In this document: positions 46,780 through 54,237 of the stretch, one piece after another | Position numbering within the stretch: position 1 is the stretch's first letter | How the letters are laid out: every line of letters starts with the position of its first letter | Source of the DNA: an uncultured Muribaculaceae bacterium | GTDB lineage: Bacteria > Bacteroidota > Bacteroidia > Bacteroidales > Muribaculaceae | Direction: 5' to 3' | Assembly: GCA_944321715.1 (NCBI GenBank) | Contig: CALUMJ010000001.1 | Coordinates: 62,001-126,000 of the forward strand | DNA length: 64,000 nucleotides | Translations under genes and position numbers: made by a program | Notes under the pieces: generated by a model | Databases searched by the model: none | What the model was told of the DNA's origin: nothing | The model's input: only the letters and a program-made list of their open reading frames with translations

Positions 46780-47868
46780 TTATAATATGTTGAATCCTTT
46801 TTCAACAAGAACTTGACGTATATGGTCAATAATCATTTGGGGCTTGATTCCTGTTAGGCAAAAATAGTCGTTGCGGAGGCATGGTTTGTTACCAAAAACC
46901 GAGCATGGGCGGCAAGGAAGATTGATTTGCACGGCGTTGCGTTCTTCTTGATGCCATCCCAAGAAACCGCAATAAGGGTGTGTAGCACCCCAAATCGACA
47001 CGACTGTAAGCCGCACCAACGAAGCAAGGTGCATATTGGCAGAGTCCATCGATACCATTACGTCGCAATTGCTGAGCAATGCCAATTCGCATGGGAAACC
47101 GTTGCGTTGCCGTGCAAGGTTCTTAACATTATCGTGGTTGGCTGCCATTTTCTCCAAAATCTCGTTTTCATATTCTCCTGCGCCCATCAGGAAGATGGTG
47201 GTGCCATGCCATTGCGATATTTTATCCACAACTTTTTGCATCATATTCAACGGGTATATTTTACCCTTATGCTTGGCAAAAGGAGCTATGGCAATCCACA
47301 ATTCTCCTGGCTGTTTTGGCGTGCTGACGGCAGCATATTGCTCGGGTTTGGCTTTCTCGTTGCCGAAAATCGACATGAACATATCTTCGGTCGAAAAACC
47401 GGCGCGGTAGAAGACTTCGCGGTATCTTGCTCGCGATGAAATGAGCGGCAGCATGTGCTTGTTGTGCTTGCGTGTGAGTTCATACTTGCCTTGCCGGCCT
47501 TTCTTGAAACGCAGCACTTTGATGCCACTTAACAGGAAAGCCGCACCCATAATCCATGAGCGCAACACGTCGTGCAAGTCTATGAAAAGGTCAATATCAT
47601 ATTTTCGTGTCAATTCTTTTTGGAGTCTTATTATTCCTTTTACTCCATGATATTGAACCTTGGTATCGACACCTATGGCAATGAGGTTTTCGGGTGTGTT
47701 GATAAATAGCGTTGATGCCACCTTCTGTGTGACCATGATGAAACGTGTGCGTGGGTTGTTTTTGCACACCGAGTACATCACTGGTATGGTCATTGCCACG
47801 TCGCCTAATGCCGAGAAGCGGGCGACAAGCACGTTGCGGTATTTGTCGCTACCTCTATTTTTTTGCAT
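46780..47868 (-). CDS. Glycosyltransferase family 9 (heptosyltransferase-like)
   Basis: GT-B enzyme related to ADP-heptose:LPS heptosyltransferases, probably adding a sugar to lipooligosaccharide or another surface glycan. N-terminal ARFSALGDVAMTIPVM and the IPVM...NPRTRFIMVT region match family starts, the C-terminal domain has IAIAPFAKHKGKIYPL, MGAGEYENEI, VSMDSANMHLASL and SIWGATHPYCGFLGW, the donor-binding part. Cys pairs near the end (CRPCSVFGNKPCLRNDYFC) are common in Bacteroidetes members. It overlaps the upstream DUF4254 gene by 14 bp. Confidence 0.9.
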   Translation of the reverse strand: MQKNRGSDKYRNVLVARFSALGDVAMTIPVMYSVCKNNPRTRFIMVTQKVASTLFINTPENLIAIGVDTKVQYHGVKGIIRLQKELTRKYDIDLFIDLHDVLRSWIMGAAFLLSGIKVLRFKKGRQGKYELTRKHNKHMLPLISSRARYREVFYRAGFSTEDMFMSIFGNEKAKPEQYAAVSTPKQPGELWIAIAPFAKHKGKIYPLNMMQKVVDKISQWHGTTIFLMGAGEYENEILEKMAANHDNVKNLARQRNGFPCELALLSNCDVMVSMDSANMHLASLVRLTVVSIWGATHPYCGFLGWHQEERNAVQINLPCRPCSVFGNKPCLRNDYFCLTGIKPQMIIDHIRQVLVEKGFNIL

Positions 47869-48460
47869 ACAAAACCGGATTGGTTGCCGGGTCGTTATAC
47901 ATTTTCATTTGGCAATATACTTTCATGTATTTGCGTCCGGCGGCAATGTCGTCGAGCAATTGGTCGATGGCTGTGGTGAGGTCTTTGCGTTGTTCGAGCA
48001 GCACTTCAAGTTTGGCTGCGCACTTGCTGCGGTGCTGTTCATCGGCATCGGTGCGTTCCACCTCAAGCCGCATGTGGTAGATTTTCAGTGCCAATATCGA
48101 CAATCGGTCTATTGCCCAAGCAGGGCTTTCGGTGTTGATGGTAGCTGTGGGCAACGGCTTCACGTCGCTATATTTTTTGCGGAAATATGCGTCGATTCGC
48201 TCCACCAAGTCGGTGCGTTCCTGATTGGAACGGTCGATGCGGCGTTTTAGTTTCAGTGCTTCCACGGGGTCGATGTCGGGGTCACGTATGATGTCCTCCA
48301 TGTGCCATTGTACGGCATCAATCCAGTTTTTCACAAACAGGTCATACTCTATGGTGCCGTCGCTGTAAGGATTTTCGGCTTTGGCATCTATATTATCGTG
48401 GCGGTGGTATTCAACCGTCGCACTGTCAAAGATGGTGTTACATTTTTCTGCAAATGTCAT
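47855..48460 (-). CDS. DUF4254 protein
   Basis: Soluble, helix-rich protein (about 201 aa) of unknown activity that is regularly encoded next to GT9 genes in Bacteroidetes. Typical features are the opening TFAEKCNTIFDSATVEYHRHD, the WHMEDIIRDP stretch and the DRLSILALKIYHM helix. The ATG at 48460 is preferred because a TATGTTTG promoter element lies at 48483-48490 and the 15 extra upstream residues (from 48505) are not family-like. Overlap with GT9 suggests a shared role in surface glycan assembly; that is inference. Confidence 0.85.
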   Translation of the reverse strand: MTFAEKCNTIFDSATVEYHRHDNIDAKAENPYSDGTIEYDLFVKNWIDAVQWHMEDIIRDPDIDPVEALKLKRRIDRSNQERTDLVERIDAYFRKKYSDVKPLPTATINTESPAWAIDRLSILALKIYHMRLEVERTDADEQHRSKCAAKLEVLLEQRKDLTTAIDQLLDDIAAGRKYMKVYCQMKMYNDPATNPVLYAKK

Positions 48461-48482
48461 AATTACATATTTATTGTAAACG

Positions 48483-48490
48483 CAAACATA
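48483..48490 (-). promoter_or_regulatory. -7 element of the DUF4254-GT9 operon
   Basis: TATGTTTG on the minus strand fits TAnnTTTG; start of transcription near 48477, leader about 17 nt to the ATG at 48460. Confidence 0.5.
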
Positions 48491-48590
48491 ATAATGTTTT
48501 ACCAATTATGCAAAAAAACTCTCAAACATTGCTTTACGTCTATACCACTTTTCGATATAAAGCAATATCCTTGGTCTAAATAGAAAAGAT

Positions 48591-49443
48591 ATGAAGCAGC
48601 AATTTCCTCAACATAGGGCATCCATGCTTTCAGATATGGGAATACATCTTCGCAGGGTGGTTTTTGGAACACGATAAAAATGTACCTGTGGCATACACTC
48701 ACCAAGACGATTATTATATATTCGGGTTGATAGAAAAGGGGGTAGGTCGTGGAATGGTCGATTTTAAAGAAGTCACTTTTACCGAGGGTGATGTTTTTAT
48801 CATTCACCCGCGACAGGTTCATAGGTTTATAAGTTCAACGAATGTGAAGGGTTGGATGCTTTTTGCCGATAGCAGTTTTGTGGGTAATGAGGAGAAATAT
48901 TTTTTTGATAAATTCCAATTATTTGGTTTAACGGTCAAAATAGAATGGCAGTGTGTTAACGAGTTGAACCAGATAGCTTGCATACTTGCAAGCAGGATAA
49001 ATAATGTGGCTGGAAAATTGGAAAAAGCGACAGTGAGGCGTTTGGCCGAAACTTTTATAGGAATTGTTGCCGAAATGGTGCATAAAATAAGATTGCAACA
49101 AGTAAAACACAGCCGCAGAAATATCGAAATAGTGATGCAGTTTATAAATTTGCTTGCCGAGCATATCGCTGAAAACCGTTCACCATCTCATTATGCGCAA
49201 CAGCTGAATATCTCGCCAGTTTATTTGAATGAAGTAGTGAAAAAAGTGACAGGCATGAATGTAACCTCATATATAAAGAATGAATTGGTGTTACAAGCCA
49301 AAAGGCTGCTTGTGCATACCGACCTTACCGTGAAGGAAATATCAAACAGTTTGGGTATAGATGATTATGCCTATTTTACACGGATATTTACACGTATGGT
49401 GGGTATGAGTCCAAATGCATTTCGACAATGTAACCTCAAATAA
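48591..49443 (+). CDS. AraC-family regulator, reading frame interrupted by one base near the N-terminus
   Basis: Cupin-type sensor plus AraC DNA-binding domain. The C-terminal HTH pair is complete (HYAQQLNISPVYLNEVVKKVTG, then KEISNSLGIDDYAYFTRIFTRMVGMSPNAFR). The N-terminal cupin part (YTHQDDYYIFGLIEKG, FTEGDVFIIHPRQVHRF) is open only from about 48664, without ATG. An ATG at 48591 starts MKQQFPQHRASMLSDMGIHL and the two parts join if one T is removed from TTTTT at 48661-48665. It is therefore reported as one gene with an apparent +1 shift. The ferredoxin-DUF4405 gene follows and may be its target. Confidence 0.75.
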
Positions 49444-49516
49444 TGCAAGTATAACCTCGTTGCGTCCATTTTCTTTCAGTAAAGCAGTTTTTAATTTTGC
49501 GAGCAAAAAAGTGAAA

Positions 49517-50147
49517 ATGGATAGAACATCAACTAAGTATGTCACAATTGACACTCATCGGTGCGTAGCTTGTTGGAAATGCGTGGAAGAGTGTCCGAAG
49601 AAAGTTATCGGTACATCCTGTTTTTTTGTGGCACAGGCACGTGGTGTTTAATGATGCCAGTGCTTGCATAGGCTGTGGCAAGTGCGTCAAGGCGTGCCCT
49701 AACGGGGTGTTTAGTAGGTTTGATGCATTTGACAATACTCGTCGGGCAGTAAAAATATCATTACTGTTTGAAAAGTTGTTGCCGTTAGCATTCGTTTCAT
49801 CGGCAATAACCGGTATATGCTTGCATATCGCAGGGCATGGTAGCAGCCATGAAGTGTGGCATAGTTGGGCAGTAGCACATATTGTGGCAACTCTCATTTG
49901 GGTAATATCGGTATGTTTCCACGTTTGGCGTAACAGGCATTGGTATAAAACTTTTGTTTCAAAAGGTTTTACCAAAAAGCATTTTGTGAATCTTGTCTTG
50001 TTGTCGCTTTTTGTCATTGCGACGTTTACAGGTATAATATTGTTGGTTTATGTTGAAGGTGCCAATTCTTCAACAGGACTATGGCATTATAAACTTGGGA
50101 TTTTGTTGCTGTTGTTTTCGCTGGTTCATTCGATATTTAGGAAATGA
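49517..50147 (+). CDS. 2x[4Fe-4S] ferredoxin fused to DUF4405 membrane domain, frame interrupted at T7
   Basis: A membrane electron-transfer protein split in two frames. Part 1 from the ATG at 49517 has the first cluster motif CVACWKCVEECP; part 2 (open from about 49626) has the second, CIGCGKCVKACP, then four hydrophobic helices with paired His (GICLHIAGHG, WAVAHIVATLIW, SVCFHVW, GLWHYKLGILLLLFSLVHS) as in DUF4405 haem-binding domains. Deleting one T from the T7 run at 49621-49627 restores a single 209-residue protein. Passing electrons between a soluble donor and a haem or quinone is the likely role. It follows the AraC gene on the same strand. Confidence 0.75.
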
Positions 50148-50153
50148 TGCCGT

Positions 50154-50933
50154 TCAATTACCTTGTTTTCGAGGCGATATTTTATCAAGCAATTGTGCAA
50201 CGTATGGGGTAGGGTGCAGGTTGTAAGCTTCATACAAGTAGGTTTGAGCCAGTGCAGTGAGGTCTTCTTTGCACAATGTGATTTGCTTACAGTCTGCAAA
50301 TAGTTGCATGGCATAGTAATTGCCGATGGCAAGCAATGCCTCATAGTTGTAGCTGTCAATGTCAAGTATTGAATAATAGCATTTTATGGCTTTATCGATA
50401 TTTCCGTTTGAAGTATATGCTTCGGCCAATATTTCCAAGTATTCAACGTTGTCGGGCGTTTGGGCAAGTAATTCTACGGCAATTTCTATGGTGTGTGTTG
50501 GGTCGTTGCGGAAGCTATAATAGTCGAGCAGGTATATGTTGATGCCACGGTTGAGCCACGGTTGGTGCGACTTGACGAGCATAAGGAAATTGACGTATGC
50601 CTGGGCTTCGCCGATTGAAAATGATACCGACTTCACACCGCTAAACAGTTCGTTGAGCGCAATTCCGCATTGCTGGGTGCGTTCGAGCATATCGATTTGT
50701 GTGATGGTGTCGCCAATCATCACTCCTGCCACTATCGACTTGTAGTAAGGTTCGACTTCGCTGGGGCGTTCGTCTATCATGAGTTGGTACATGGCGAGTG
50801 CGCTGCTCCATTCTTTGTAAGAAAAATATCTTTCGGCACGTGTGCTACGTGCTTCATAGCTGTCGGCCTTTACATCGGCCAATGTTGCCAATGTAAAAAG
50901 CGCGGTTAATATGTAGGAAAATAAGCGTTTCAT
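50154..50933 (-). CDS. Exported tetratricopeptide-repeat protein
   Basis: About 259 aa, of unknown partner. Signal peptide (MKRLFSYILTALFTLATLADVKA) from the ATG at 50933; the frame is open to 51011 but that overlaps the GT11 gene. The rest is a run of helix pairs typical of TPR (AERYFSYKEWSSALAMYQLMIDERP, DNVEYLEILAEAYTSNGNIDKAIKCYYSIL, YNYEALLAIGNYYAMQLF). It lies 8 bp after the GT11-like gene and is likely co-transcribed. TPR proteins of this kind are scaffolds in the periplasm; no specific function is visible. Confidence 0.82.
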   Translation of the reverse strand: MKRLFSYILTALFTLATLADVKADSYEARSTRAERYFSYKEWSSALAMYQLMIDERPSEVEPYYKSIVAGVMIGDTITQIDMLERTQQCGIALNELFSGVKSVSFSIGEAQAYVNFLMLVKSHQPWLNRGINIYLLDYYSFRNDPTHTIEIAVELLAQTPDNVEYLEILAEAYTSNGNIDKAIKCYYSILDIDSYNYEALLAIGNYYAMQLFADCKQITLCKEDLTALAQTYLYEAYNLHPTPYVAQLLDKISPRKQGN

Positions 50934-50941
50934 ATTGTATG

Positions 50942-51745
50942 TTAGGTTAATGGTATGGCAGTCCAGTGTATCGGGATTAGGTCGGTAGGCATAGTTCCTT
51001 CCACGTTCCATTTTTGAGGAACTACCACAATCTTGTCGGGATTGGCGTTAAGATATGCAGCCCACCAGTCGTTGAGTGTTGCCGATGCCACCACGTGGCT
51101 TGCCATGCTCATTGCTTGCATCAGCGTTGCTTCGGTCATATTCTTTGTGCCGACAAAAGTGCAGCTGTCGGGCAATCCCATCAAGTTTTTTTGCGACCAT
51201 TTTACGTCGTCGGTGAAAATGAAGTATCGCGGTTGTGGTACAAATGTATTGATATTGGCAACTGCCCAGTTGTAGTAGTCGCGTGTACCCACGTTTTTGC
51301 CACTTTGCGGTTTCACGACGTGCATTGCCACAGTTTCATCGTTTTTTGTGACTGGTGCAATATGAGATAATTCGTTGATAATAGGCGATATAAATGTGAA
51401 TTGGCGCAATATTTCATCTTCGACATTTGAAAAATAGCGATAACTCGTCCAACCACCTTCAAAAATTACATTGTCGGCAGCTTCGCTTACCAGACTGGGC
51501 GTGTATGCGAGGTTTTCAGGTTCTCTCACTGTGGCATAACCTTTGTATGGATTTTGCCACGGTAACTTGAAAGTTGGTTCAGGCTGGAATTTGTCGCCGT
51601 ATGTGAGCTTAAACGTTTGGCATGGCAAAAGTTGCTTGCCAGCCATTTGTATATTATTGCCGTTATTGGCTTCGTTGAGTGCAATGAAAAAAGCATATTG
51701 GAACATCTGCCGGCCTAATTGCCCGTTTATTTTTACTATTTTCAT
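50942..51745 (-). CDS. GT11-like (alpha-1,2-fucosyltransferase family) protein with altered donor motif
   Basis: The N-terminus (KINGQLGRQMFQYAFFIAL) and C-terminal part (RYFIFTDDVKWSQKNL, MASHVVASATLNDWWAAYLN) match GT11 fucosyltransferases that move fucose from GDP-fucose to galactose. The family motif HxRRGD, needed for GDP-fucose binding, is replaced: the same place reads MHVVKPQSGKNVGTRDYY. Also the usual N-x-S-F-S-W-W-G is NDWWAAY without the Ser block. So the fold is kept but activity or donor may differ. Length 267 aa is slightly short. It sits upstream of the TPR gene. Confidence 0.75.
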   Translation of the reverse strand: MKIVKINGQLGRQMFQYAFFIALNEANNGNNIQMAGKQLLPCQTFKLTYGDKFQPEPTFKLPWQNPYKGYATVREPENLAYTPSLVSEAADNVIFEGGWTSYRYFSNVEDEILRQFTFISPIINELSHIAPVTKNDETVAMHVVKPQSGKNVGTRDYYNWAVANINTFVPQPRYFIFTDDVKWSQKNLMGLPDSCTFVGTKNMTEATLMQAMSMASHVVASATLNDWWAAYLNANPDKIVVVPQKWNVEGTMPTDLIPIHWTAIPLT

Positions 51746-51854
51746 GTCTTGGAAAATTATGTATGAGCAAAGTTACTTTATTTCCGTAAAAGATGCCAAA
51801 AATGTCAGTAATAACAGAAAATATGTTGTATAATATAATTTTATGGCATAAAAA

Positions 51855-51886
51855 TTTGGTTGAATAAAATTTTTGCATGATATTTG
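51855..51886 (+). promoter_or_regulatory. Promoter of the small-protein unit
   Basis: TTTG (51855-51858), 20 nt, GATATTTG (51879-51886): a near-consensus promoter (one mismatch in TAnnTTTG). Start of transcription about 51893. Confidence 0.5.
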
Positions 51887-51968
51887 CACCGTCAAAAGTA
51901 AAAAATAGACTAAAAATATTTGAGAACATACGCTTAAACGCTTAATTAAAAGTAAGGAGAAAATGATT

Positions 51969-52034
51969 ATGAAAAAATTCTTTGTACGGGCGTTTGTGTG
52001 GTATTTCTACACTGCCGCCGAGGCTTACAAGTAA
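51969..52034 (+). CDS. Small protein of 21 residues, own promoter, RBS and terminator
   Basis: An ORF too short for normal gene calling. AAGGAG at 51954-51959 lies 9 nt before the ATG at 51969, a spacing and strength unusual in this organism (an ATG at 51963 is too close). The peptide starts MKKFFVRAFVWYFYT and ends in AEAYK: basic start, aromatic-rich amphipathic middle. A promoter lies 80 bp upstream and a terminator 60 bp downstream, so it forms a ~230-nt transcription unit with nothing else in it. No function is known to me; a membrane-active or signalling peptide is conceivable. Alternatively the unit is an sRNA with a chance ORF. Confidence 0.5.
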   Translation: MKKFFVRAFVWYFYTAAEAYK

Positions 52035-52093
52035 GCCGAACGTCATTTTAATAAAAATTAAAATTGAACAAACACAAGTTGCACTTAATAATT

Positions 52094-52123
52094 GGATTGC
52101 TCCGCAAGGCGCAATCCTTTTTT
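52094..52123 (+). terminator. Terminator of the small-protein unit
   Basis: GGATTGC (52094-52100) and GCAATCC (52111-52117) form a 7-bp stem followed by TTTTTT. The rest of the 523-bp gap (52124-52219) is AT-rich with no signal. Confidence 0.8.
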
Positions 52124-52219
52124 ATATATCAAATAATGTCTTATAAGCATACTTAATTGATATAGAAAAAGAGTGATTATTGTTATTACAATATTTTGAA
52201 TATTAATAAATTATGCTAA

Positions 52220-52267
52220 TTCGCTCTTAAATTCGCTCTTAAATTCGCTCTTAAATTCGCTCTTAAA
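52220..52267. repeat. Four tandem copies of a 12-bp unit at the 3' end of the AlbA/Schlafen-type gene
   Basis: TTCGCTCTTAAA is repeated four times without mismatch. Read on the minus strand, each unit (TTTAAGAGCG) can pair with CGCTCTTAAA at the end of the coding region (about 52275-52286), so the array offers four alternative terminator hairpins for the same gene. Confidence 0.8.
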
Positions 52268-52268
52268 T

Positions 52269-53933
52269 TTATTTTTTTAAGAGCGTCCATTCTGATTTAT
52301 TTCCTATAGTATTGTTTATTATGATTCCTTTTTTTCTCAGTCGTGTCAATAAATTACCTATCTTCACTTTTTTCTGATTTTCTGTTAGTTGGTCCGATAA
52401 GGCATTCCATAGCAAAGTGTCTATTTCCTGCCTTGTCAATACATTATGGTCAGTTAAAGAATCTATTAGTAACCTTTCGCAAGATTTTTCTTTTAACCCT
52501 TTATGTTTAGAATATTCTACTTTTTTATTAGTGTTTTGCGCTACAGTCTTGGCTATATACACATTGGGTCTGCGTCCTTCAATTAAATGTTTTTTGCGTA
52601 ACATATCGATAGCTTCATTGCTAATATGTTTGCCTTTTTGTAGATTATCAAGCAAAATAGTTTCGGTAAGATTAACCTCATTGTTTGACATTAACAATAG
52701 ACTGTAATTTGCATCTATTATAATACCTGGCAAATGTAGCACCACATTTGTTTCTGTGCTTCCATCATAGTCTGGCATTGGTAAAAAACGTTCTTTTTGG
52801 CGTAAAAACATATTGTGTATGCCATAACCTTGGGAATCAATCATTTTTACATTTACCATGGCTTTCATCAAGGCTGGATTACGATAGCGTTTAGGTGTTT
52901 TTTCGCCTAAGACATATTGGTTGTATTCGCCATCAAAAAAGTTACCGGCATTTTCAAATGTAAGTTTGTCTTTATCTTCTGTTACTGTTATTCGTTCATC
53001 AAATGTGTAATCTTGGTGTGCAATACAGTTATGCATTGCTTCGAGTATGCTGCGAGCATCATATTTCCAAATTTCGGCTGGTATTAATGAATTAATAGGG
53101 TATATTTTGAAGCGATAATTACGTATGCGATTTAAAATATCACTGGTAGATTTGATAAATGGGATGGTGAATGTATCACCAAAAGTTTCTCCATCTTGAA
53201 AACACTTCCAGACTATTTCTGCAATATGAGGAATTTTGTATGCTTTTTCGCGCTTACCTACTAACAGCATTGTAGCTCTTGTTATTTGCCCGTCAAGAGT
53301 TAAACACGCTTTGTCAAGAAATATATCATTGCCCCATGTAGATAGTTGGTCGGCATATTGCGGATACCTCTCTTTGTAGCCATTTCGTGCTATTTCTATA
53401 GCTTCGGGGTCAAGGTCATCGATATTAGCATCGTCCACAGCTTGTGCTGTCCAATCATGCCTTGAAGAATATATTTCACGCATCCATTCAACATATCGAG
53501 ATAATTCTGTCACATGGCTATCTACTCGAATATAAGGTTTATTATAAAATGTGGTGGGTTCTCCAATTGCCGCAGGTATTTTAAGACGCACTATGCGAAT
53601 ATTTCCATTATAGTAAAATTCCTCAAATAAAAATGTAATACGAGGAAATACTAATTGACGAAGATACATTTCAAGGGCTTGGTTACCCTTGGCTTTTACA
53701 GATGAAACATCAAATGTTGTACCTTTTATTTCAAGTGTGTTATCTTCTATGCCAAAATATAGGTATGCATAATCTTCATGGTCAAGACATGCGCCATTTG
53801 AAAGAGCCGAAATATATTGCCCAAGTTTCTCGGCTTCTTGATAATTTGACTTGAATTCCAAAAAACGATTCTCTTTTTTGGCTTCTCTTATCTGTTTATC
53901 AAGTAGTTCTGTATATTTAATGTTTTTATTCAT
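52269..53933 (-). CDS. AlbA/Schlafen-type (AAA_4) putative DNA-binding and ATP-binding protein
   Basis: Cytoplasmic protein of 554 aa. Residues about 15-130 form an AlbA_2 (Schlafen, divergent AAA) domain: FLEFKSNYQEAEKLGQYISALSN, YLYFGIEDN, IRIVRLKIPA. A GHKL-like ATPase half-domain follows near 300-350 (ILEAMHNCIAHQDYTFDERITV, LTFENAGNFFDG) and winged-helix parts near the C-terminus (TRQEIDTLLWNALSDQLTENQKK, GNLLTRLRKKGI). Such proteins are thought to be regulators and are common on genomic islands. The gene is notably AT-rich compared with neighbours, and sits alone beside a tRNA, which fits horizontal gain. Function unproven. Confidence 0.85.
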   Translation of the reverse strand: MNKNIKYTELLDKQIREAKKENRFLEFKSNYQEAEKLGQYISALSNGACLDHEDYAYLYFGIEDNTLEIKGTTFDVSSVKAKGNQALEMYLRQLVFPRITFLFEEFYYNGNIRIVRLKIPAAIGEPTTFYNKPYIRVDSHVTELSRYVEWMREIYSSRHDWTAQAVDDANIDDLDPEAIEIARNGYKERYPQYADQLSTWGNDIFLDKACLTLDGQITRATMLLVGKREKAYKIPHIAEIVWKCFQDGETFGDTFTIPFIKSTSDILNRIRNYRFKIYPINSLIPAEIWKYDARSILEAMHNCIAHQDYTFDERITVTEDKDKLTFENAGNFFDGEYNQYVLGEKTPKRYRNPALMKAMVNVKMIDSQGYGIHNMFLRQKERFLPMPDYDGSTETNVVLHLPGIIIDANYSLLLMSNNEVNLTETILLDNLQKGKHISNEAIDMLRKKHLIEGRRPNVYIAKTVAQNTNKKVEYSKHKGLKEKSCERLLIDSLTDHNVLTRQEIDTLLWNALSDQLTENQKKVKIGNLLTRLRKKGIIINNTIGNKSEWTLLKK

Positions 53934-53969
53934 AATAATTAGTGAGTTTGTTGGGCATTGCTAATATTA

Positions 53970-53977
53970 CAAAATTA
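53970..53977 (-). promoter_or_regulatory. -7 element of the AlbA/Schlafen-type gene
   Basis: TAATTTTG on the minus strand, 37 bp before the start; no clear -33. Confidence 0.4.
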
Positions 53978-54010
53978 GTAAATTCTGGCACTTTTCCTTT
54001 GGTTAAGCAC

Positions 54011-54045
54011 AAAAAAAGCAGCTAAGCACTGGTGGCTTAGCTGCT
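54011..54045 (-). terminator. Terminator of the tRNA gene
   Basis: A 10-bp perfect stem (AGCAGCTAAG / CTTAGCTGCT) is followed on the minus strand by TTTTTTT. Confidence 0.85.
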
Positions 54046-54052
54046 TGGTGGG

Positions 54053-54126
54053 TGGTCCCACTTGGGCTTGAACCAAGGACCCCCTGATTATGAGTCAGAT
54101 GCTCTAACCAACTGAGCTATGGGACC
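54053..54126 (-). tRNA. tRNA with CAT anticodon (elongator Met or Ile2)
   Basis: A complete cloverleaf: acceptor GGTCCCA/TGGGACC, D-arm AGCTCAGTTGGTTAGAGC, anticodon loop CTCATAA (anticodon CAT) closed by TCTGA/TCAGG, T-arm with GGTTCAAGC. CCA is not encoded at the 3' end. Elongator tRNA-Met and lysidine-modified tRNA-Ile2 both use CAT and cannot be separated safely by eye. A -7 element and a terminator frame it. Confidence 0.92.
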
Positions 54127-54153
54127 TGCTATTGATTGGCTCAAAAGCGATTG

Positions 54154-54184
54154 CAAAGTTAGTCGGTTTTATTGTGTTTTGCAA
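54154..54184 (-). promoter_or_regulatory. Promoter of the tRNA gene
   Basis: On the minus strand TAACTTTG (54154-54161), with TTGC at 19 nt spacing as the -33 part; start about 54148, 22 nt before the tRNA. Confidence 0.5.
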
Positions 54185-54237
54185 CAATGCGAGTACGTTT
54201 TTTGTTTTTTTTACATTTTTCGGGGCAATCTGTCAGA

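Noticed and set aside
47222-47230. Perfect DnaA box TTATCCACA
   Set aside because: Single copy inside the GT9 coding sequence; not counted as part of the origin candidate.
52220-52267. Possible CRISPR array
   Set aside because: The 12-bp units are contiguous with no spacers, and no cas gene is in the window.
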